From the NCBI GenBank assembly GCA_022570795.1, contig JAKUDP010000002.1:2294001-2358000 (forward strand): a DNA stretch of 64,000 nt, in the 5' to 3' direction. The position numbers were made by a program, and so were the translations under genes. Positions 57,687 to 64,000 of this stretch are shown here, piece by piece (positions within the stretch are counted from its first letter, which is position 1; the number at the start of each line of letters is the position of its first letter). This stretch comes from Sphaerulina vaccinii (taxonomy: Eukaryota > Ascomycota > Dothideomycetes > Mycosphaerellales > Mycosphaerellaceae). The notes below the pieces were generated by a model. It worked only from the letters and a program-made list of their open reading frames with translations. It had not been told where the DNA came from and made no database searches.

Positions 57687-60552
57687 TCACGTATATGTCT
57701 AGTAGAGGTAAGTCAGCCTTATCCAATGATACCACGATGTCCTGCACTTACCACGTTCAAGACCCACATGAGTGCCAGGACCAGTATCACCCTGTTTTTC
57801 AGCTTATCCGGCCAGAATTGTATCTCGATCGATGACACTTCGTCGACTGCTCTTTGATGCCAGGGCCGGCCGCCTCCACCGAAACGTATCGCATCGTGCT
57901 TCTCGGAATTCTTCCCGTCCTCGATTGCGGCAGCATGCTCTGCCAATATGTCCATCTCCACTGCGGCCTTCGAAGGCGTCTCAACCTTTGCTTTGCCTGC
58001 GTGCCGCAATTCCTCCCTGCTAAACCAATTTGCGATGGTTCCGGTTGCATCATTGACGGTTTTGCAAGCGATACAGTATACTGGTGTCAGTATCACCAGA
58101 TCTCTCCAGCGATCCCCAAGAATAGTGTCATCTCCGCGGAAAATGCCTGACCTCAATACTGCTTGTGCATCTGCCGCCAGCCAAAGGTGATTCTGCATCA
58201 CATACATCTCCCCACTGTATCGACCGACCCATGCGAATACTGCTGAGTGATAATTCCGCAGTACAGGGTGAGCATTCCGGAGGATCGCGAACGAGAGGAC
58301 TGGGACGAACGTTATGTAGGGTTGCCATGCTGTGAAGAAGGCTTGGAATTGTTCGGTGAACAGCCGCGAGTGAGTCCAGTAGAAAAAGATCGGAAGGGCA
58401 AGAAGTGCAACAACGATAGCTGCGGTCTGGAGGTAGGGCCAAACCTGGCGAACGCGTGTTGCGATATAGCTTTCACGCCGTTCTGTGTCCAGGCTTCGTT
58501 CTAAGAGCGTGTCCTGGAGGTAGACGTAGAGCATCGCCACCAACATTCCCACGTACACAATGTACTGATCTATGTGAACGCGATGGTGAAAGAACTCGTT
58601 CGCGTCAAAGTTCATCTTGCATGTAAGAGCGAAAAGCCGGACTACTGTTTCCGGCAGATCTTTTGTGGAAAGAAACCAGTGTACAGCCCAGGCGCTAGCC
58701 GTAATCTTGGTAAGAAGGACGGGGGTATTGTTGTTATGCTTCTGCCCAATTGCCAGAGTCGCGTAAACCACAAGGAACCAGAAAGATGAAAGAGGCCTAG
58801 ATGTAGCACGATACGGATAAGCGGAAGTCTCGAATATGGTCGTTTATGCCCATTTCCTCAGCAAAAGTGGGACAAGGTGGACAGATGATGAGTCCAAGGG
58901 GTGTTGACTTACATGTAATAGTAGAGTAGCCAGTTTGTGCGCATTATGTAGGCTAGCGTGCAGGGCAGGAGGTTGGTACGGACCATCACATTCACGACTC
59001 GGCTCAGAGAGAAATCGCGTTTCGTAAGGAAGTACACCGTGTGGCCGAATCCAGTCTGGAACAGGTACGAGGCGATGCAGATGCGGATGATCTGCCAGAA
59101 CTCATCGTACCAGAAAGCCGCATTGTAGTGGTAAATCAAGATGAGGAGTTGCATCCATCCTTTCCACTCGTCACTTTGGTCTCGTGGGAGGAATTGAAGC
59201 GAGGGAGGCTTGATGGTTGAGTGACCCGGTCTTCGTGCTGGTCCTTTGCTGCGGCGTATCCTCAGGATGCCGAAAACACCAGCCATGCCGATCATGGCGA
59301 ATAGGTTGAAAGTATTAAGATGGGTCCGTGTAGCCTGCTCGAAGATGTGCGTGCGATCACTGATATATTGTAATGTGATTATAGCAGCGAATGAGCCAAA
59401 TGCCCGCACGACTGGACGTGATAATTCCGACAGAAATTTGAACTTGAGATCGACAAAGATTACAGCCGGCAGCAGAGCAATCGAAACTACAAGGAATGTA
59501 GTCTGCACCATATTAGCTCTTCGCCAATTGCTGCAGCATGTCGCAAGGTTTGGAAATGCTCCAGTGCTCGCTCGTTTGCTGTTGCATCGCAGGTTAAGTA
59601 GGACGTCCACACGTCGATGCCACACTTCAGGGTTGACAAGAAGGTTATCGTCCCGATAAAGATCTCGTCGGCCTTCCATCATAGTCGCGAAGCTCCAAAG
59701 TACGTCCAACACGTTGCCGTTGCTCAGTTCTCGGAGTTTGTCGTCAAGATCATCATGCAATTCAAGTTTGCCATCATGAACAGCATGATCTGCTCTAAAA
59801 CTAGAAGGCTTGTGTGGCGGCATGAACAACAGCAAGTCGCCTGGGCCATTCGTAGACGAGATTGAAGATCCAAGGCTACTGCGTGCTCCAACACCATAGG
59901 CTGTCGAGGCCAGTCCTGTTATAGTGGAGACGTATGCTTTGCGCTCATCGTGGCTCATCGCATAGTCGGCGGCGCCTACGACCATGAGCATAGGGCGATC
60001 CTCTCTGGCGAATCGATATGGTTCGATACGACTGAGGAGATCACTGCCGTTGAGAAACGGGTCGTAGAAGTACCTGAGCTGTACATGGTCCTGGTCAAAA
60101 GACTGGTCTTTGCTTTCGAATGGCGGCCATTTAGAACCGTAGCCCAGGCGCTCAGCAAGAGCCCAATAAAGTCCCTGTTGATATAGATTGCCAACGATTA
60201 CTATTTCCCGTTTCCTTTCGTTAGTACAGAAGTCGACTGCTCCCCTGTCATGATGTACGGTCGAGCACCCAGGAACAAGCCACTGGCGACTGTCTTCTTT
60301 GTACCAATGTCCTGAATCTATCAGAGCGTTGCAGAGGTATGGGTCGTGTTCTGCCGCGGTCAGTAAGCTGAAGTGAGCGTTGCATTACAGTATGGCTGCC
60401 AATTGCCCACCAAAAACGATCTTTCGAAGTAGTATCGCTGTCAACAACGACACGAACAGGAATGGCACGCCTCTGGTCGTTGATGGAAGGCCAGACGAGC
60501 ACTTGACAAAAAAGGAAGTCAACGACTCCTTCAATCGATAGTCGGGCGTCAT
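57687..60552 (-). CDS. CAS1-like polysaccharide O-acetyltransferase with degenerate SGNH domain, four exons
   Basis: Exons 60411-60552, 58913-60350, 57752-58796 and 57687-57698 (introns 60, 116, 53 bp) join in phase to 878 residues, the size of fungal Cas1. N-terminal membrane helix at 28-42 (GVPFLFVSLLTAILL), then a lumenal SGNH-like domain opening DPYLCNALIDSGHWYKED and SRQWLVPGCSTVHHD. From about residue 325 comes the Cas1 multi-helix acyltransferase region (YHYNAAFWYDEFWQIIRICI, FWFLVVYATLAIG, NNNTPVLLTKITASAW, GRYSGEMYVMQNHLWLAADA). The usual GDS nucleophile block reads VIVGNLYQQGLYWA (Asn102 and Leu103 replace Asp-Ser), and the usual D-G-x-H block reads DDNLLVNPE, so Ser and His are both absent. 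Cas1 acetylates cryptococcal capsule; here the lumenal half is probably inactive. Confidence 0.85.
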
Positions 60553-62124
60553 GCGTGTGCATAATAGAGAGTGTGATGCGAAAGAAGCGAGGCGAATGCT
60601 GGGATTAATGACAGCAAGGCCTCCATGAAGAAGTCATCAAAGGTCCAGATGTACATCCAGTGCGTCGGACTGCCAAAGGAGGGTGCTATCGCGCTATGGA
60701 GCAGTCGATTCAGCCACACCGAAACCCAATACGACGCGATCCCTCGACGCTCCTGATGCGGGATTATATTGCCTCCATGAAAGTCGGACTTCGTGGCTTC
60801 TGCTTCGCGCGCAAGTCTTGCGAAAGGAAACACCTTGGACATGTCGCCCCTTAGCAGTCTGTGGCCATGGTGTAATTGACGCATTCTGACAGTCTGGGGC
60901 CCAGGGCCCAGGTGTTTCCACCACAAGTCGACTTGGAGAGAGTCGTCGTCGGGAACCGCAGGTAGAGCCGTAATCATCACTGTCTAGGTCTCGCCATCAA
61001 TGGTGAAAGACACTGCGCGCCGCGTAGTTGCTGGAAACCGTATAGAAAAGTGATGCTAATTGGAAGTTCTTGTTGTGGTTCCTGAATCACTCCTTCCTCT
61101 TCTTGGCGTGCGAGTTTCGCGATCCCTGTCAGCGGAAGCCCCACTTTCCCGCCGCTGCTGCAACTTCCTCTCACGCGCGCGCAACGTTGCAGCTTCACCT
61201 CCCACCGCATGATGAAGTGAAGCACGAGGACAGCGAGGTACCTATCCGTCCATCCAACAGCACATCAGATCGCACAAGCTAACAAGCCCTCCAGCAAGAA
61301 CCCGATGAAGGAAACCAATCACCGAGCTTACAGGACTAAATGATCTCTGCACGTAACCGCTCAACTTTCAAGTTTTGCCGAGAAAAAAAATGAAGACAAA
61401 CCAAATACCACAGCTTCACTTTCATCTCACTTGCGGGATCATCCATGGCTGAGTCAGAACAGAGATCCTAGGGAAAACAATTCTTCTCGCAAAAGTTCTT
61501 CTTCACGACATCAACACAACCCCTTGTTTCTACCTAACTTTCCAACAACCATGTCTCTGCCGAGCAGAGCGACGACTGAGATGACCTTGCAGAACGTGTT
61601 TAGCACTCCATGGTGTACCGATGATCGACACAACTTCCGATCTAGCATGAAGATTTGTTCTTGGCTGTTCCTTCATCGGAATGGGAGAGGCCCATCTTCG
61701 GCGATGAGATCAACGAAAAAGATAGTTTTCAATCGTAGGACACTTGCTCCGTTCTGCTTGGGCAACTCGACTGTCTGCTTTGCGAGGACGCACAGAAAGG
61801 AAGGAGGAGAGGAGGACAGAATGAGTGAGGTCGTGTGCAGTGGAGGAAATTGTCTAATGATGATTGAAGCGATGATGGTTGATCCCATCAGCGTCTTCAT
61901 TCCAAGCCAAATATGACGGCAGCCGTTCTGTCATGGAACTGGTTGCTTTTGATGGTATCATACGGAGAGCTTATCTGAAGACAACGAACATACTCAAAAT
62001 TGGTGAACCGCAAAATTTGGCCTGTGATATTTTGTTCTAGACAATATGCTTTCATGTCATACTACAAGTCTACCACGCTCAACCGCTGATCACCTCATGT
62101 AACGAAGACTTCTTGGTCTCGGCC
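60553..62124. other. Right border of the glycan locus, no gene assigned
   Basis: About 1.57 kb. A minus-strand frame at 60549-60980 (143 codons, MMITALPAVPDDDSLQVDLW) touches the CAS1-like start but has no recognised pattern and may be leader sequence. A plus-strand frame at 61431-61916 looks random. The rest should hold the CAS1-like promoter and the lectin 3' UTR. Confidence 0.35.
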
Positions 62125-63157
62125 TCAAAATCTGTCTCTCTGCTTCGCCCGGTACACCGTGAAGCCAACATAGCCTCCACCAAGCACAAGTCCAAACATC
62201 AAGAACTTGAAGAAGAACCAGCCCCAGCCGCCACCGCCTCCACTGACGGAGCTCTTCGTCCCCTTGCCCTTCGTGTTGCGGCTGTACTCTTTGCTTCCGG
62301 AAGATGGTGGATGCTGCCCTGTAGGCGAGTACAAGTTCTTCGTTTCCACCTTGATGATATCGTGGTTGTCTGAAAGCTCTCCTGTCTCCGAGCTGAAGCC
62401 CAAGTATGTCACGGTTGGCAGCTTCACGTCTGCAACCTCAAAGCATGTTGTCCACTCGTCCTCCTTCTTGTACATCAGTTCCACCTTCAGACCCTTGTCC
62501 GCAAAGTACCTGATCTTGGCCTTGGTAGGGAATTCGGGATTTCTCAGCCCTCTCGCGGAGCATCCTGCCAGTTCGTTCGCTTTTCCGTCATTCTGCTGGT
62601 CGTATGTTGTTTGTCCATCTCCAAGCATTGCCATCACATATGGGAAGACCACGCCTGGGCGGTTGTTCTTATACGTGTCGAAGAAGATGCCGAGTCCCTC
62701 GAATCGATCTTTCATGCCGAATACTGTTCCCATCTCTGCGCGCTCTTTCGTGATCCACAACGCCATGCCATCTCCAAACAGACTTCCCGTGCCATGAATT
62801 CTGAATTCGAGCTCGATCTCCCAGTTGTTGGCTGTAAGAGGTACACGACTGTAAAGCCAGCCCGCTTGCGAGGGCTGGTTGGCTGTTATGCGAATGTATT
62901 GGTCTGCGCGGACTACTGTGCTACCGCCAAAGTCCCACCAGCGAGACTGCATGTCGGAGTCGAGGTATGGCTAACGGAAAGTCAGCTGAAGTGAACATGG
63001 CCTAGTCTTTGGTATATGTTCATACTGTCTGTAAGCTATGCGTCCGCAGCGGTATACTCTTGATATCGGACTCATCGTCGGGGTTCAGCGCTCCAGTGAA
63101 GCCAGTCCATGCTGCCAGCAGTATGGAGGCCACTTTCGTGAAGCTGGAAATGGCCAT
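62125..63157 (-). CDS. L-type (legume-like) lectin cargo receptor, VIP36 / Emp47-like, two exons
   Basis: Exons 63026-63157 and 62125-62970 with a 55-bp intron (GTATGA..CGTTAG) give 325 residues. The signal peptide ends about TGFTGALN. The lectin domain shows SDMQSRWWDFGGSTVVRADQ, WEIELEFRIHGTGSLFGDGM, LGIFFDTYKNN and GLKVELMYKKEDEWTTCFEV, the order of ERGIC-53/VIP36 family domains, with the Asp and Asn that hold calcium and mannose. A Gly-rich linker leads to a membrane helix (FFFKFLMFGLVLGGGYVGF) and a short cytosolic tail YRAKQRDRF ending in an aromatic residue, as in ER-export signals. It works as a cargo receptor for high-mannose glycoproteins between ER and Golgi. Divergent from the TcdA gene. 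Confidence 0.88.
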
Positions 63158-63450
63158 AATGGGCGGTCTGTGGCTGGGTTGTCATGCGCTGTGTGCTTGT
63201 AAATAGAACAGCTTCAAGGAGGTCCAGCTGCAAGAAAGAAAACAAGCAAGGTCAGTGGTCGTGTAGATGAATTGTAGTCTAGTCAAGAGCATTGGAAACA
63301 GTACTTCCAGAACAGCTGTCGAGAAGCGGGTCTTCCACGCTTGACAAGGGTCCGAAGTCTATTTTGCCAAGCACCTGCCTTCAACTTTTGCATGTGAAGC
63401 ACGCGACATCATGCATTCTTCTCACCTCACTCTTTCATCGACATAGCAGG

Positions 63451-64000
63451 ATGTCATCATGGCTGTCAAATATCGCCGGGTCGCATCGAGTGCAGCTTGG
63501 CGTTACTGCAGTACTATCAGGAGCCCTTGCTGCCAGCGCTGTGATCGGTCTGCAAGAAGCAAAGAGACGGTATGATGTACACGATCTCAAGGATACGATA
63601 CCGGATCTGAAGTCGCCACACCAGGTTGGCAGAGTAAGTGACCACACGTGGTAGCAAGAGCAGAATGCTGACTGACTTGAAGCTAGATTAATGATATTGG
63701 AGGCGCTGAGCCAGAGCACAGCCAAGAGAATAGGGATGACGAAAGAAGTGCAGCTCTCGCCCGAAGAGCGAGGCTAGGAGACTACGATGAGGCTCTGATC
63801 CTCGAACAGCTTGCAAGAAATCGTGTCTTCCTGACAGATGATGGGCTCAGGAAACTCCGCAAAGCATTTGTGATTGTGGTGGGTTGTGGTGGCGTCGGCT
63901 CACATGCAGCAGCAGCTCTTGCTCGCTCTGGCTGTGGCAGGCTAAGACTGATCGACTTTGACCAAGTCACGCTGAGCTCACTCAACCGCCATGCAGTTGC
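63451..64000 (+). CDS. TcdA/Tcd1-like tRNA t6A dehydratase (ThiF/E1 fold), cut by window end
   Basis: Exon 1 63451-63633 (61 codons), a 53-bp intron, then exon 2 from 63687 to the window end; 165 residues visible. The N-terminus has a membrane-anchor-like stretch (VQLGVTAVLSGALAASAVIG), as in the yeast outer-mitochondrial Tcd proteins. The linker YDEALILEQLARNRVFLTDD leads into the Rossmann nucleotide-binding site VIVVGCGGVGSHAAAALARS and LRLIDFDQVTLSSLNRHAV, with the GxGxxG loop and the Asp that binds ATP ribose. Family members use ATP to cyclise t6A at position 37 of ANN-decoding tRNAs to ct6A. Assignment to the Tcd subgroup rests on the SSLNRHAV string and the anchor. Confidence 0.85.

Noticed and set aside
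60350..60410. In-frame TAA in the CAS1-like gene taken as a pseudogene mark
   Set aside because: A 60-bp intron (GTGGGC..GGCAG, branch CTGAC) removes it in the right phase and restores the expected DPYLCNAL start of the lumenal domain.
29651..60552. Reading the locus as a polyketide or peptide secondary-metabolite cluster
   Set aside because: No PKS, NRPS, terpene cyclase, P450 or methyltransferase is present; the content is glycosyl and acyl transfer only.
61431..61916. 161-codon plus-strand frame right of the locus
   Set aside because: No domain, odd composition, and stretches of A/G-rich low complexity; likely chance.

Overview
The window is nuclear DNA of a filamentous ascomycete, probably a Dothideomycete. 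It has intron-poor genes with short GT-AG introns (41-116 bp, most 43-69 bp) and CTRAC-like branch sites. Its families are typical of Pezizomycotina: a Zn2Cys6 regulator, CFEM proteins, a CAP10/GT90 enzyme, DUF3431, a BIM1-like copper protein and a SEG1-like eisosome protein. I recognised no tRNA, rRNA, transposon or CRISPR array. Exon models are read by eye from splice signals, reading frame and family continuity.

Left part (1-28 kb), mostly unrelated accessory and housekeeping genes: a partial minus-strand gene; an alpha/beta hydrolase, a Zn2Cys6 factor and a SnoaL-like protein close together; a coiled-coil protein; a His-rich cupin; an MFS transporter of the Hol1/DHA1 type; a GPI-anchored BIM1/X325-like copper-binding protein; a disordered protein; an F-box protein; a secreted lipase with Cys where Ser is expected; a 1581-residue SEG1-like scaffold; and a small orphan protein.

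Middle part (29.65-60.55 kb), the main discovery: about 15 genes that look like one surface or extracellular polysaccharide locus. In order they are an SGNH hydrolase, a DUF3431 glycosyltransferase-like protein, acyltransferase-3 copy A, CFEM copy 1, a TPT/nucleotide-sugar transporter, GT25, a type II membrane protein of possible beta-propeller fold, PLOD-like glycosyltransferase A, GT32 (OCH1-like) with a long charged tail, acyltransferase-3 copy B, GT90/CAP10, acyltransferase-3 copy C, PLOD-like glycosyltransferase B, CFEM copy 2, and a CAS1-like O-acetyltransferase. The content (five to seven Golgi-type transferases, one sugar carrier, four acyl transferases, one esterase-like enzyme, two secreted CFEM proteins) predicts Golgi assembly and acylation of a branched heteroglycan or glycan-decorated product. 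The CAS1-like protein lacks the catalytic residues of its SGNH half. A free SGNH enzyme sits at the opposite edge of the locus. Intergenic DNA here holds small tandem duplications (84, 45 and 10 bp periods) and broken coding-like segments.

Right part (62-64 kb), housekeeping again: an L-type lectin cargo receptor diverging from a TcdA/Tcd1-type ThiF-fold enzyme cut by the window end.
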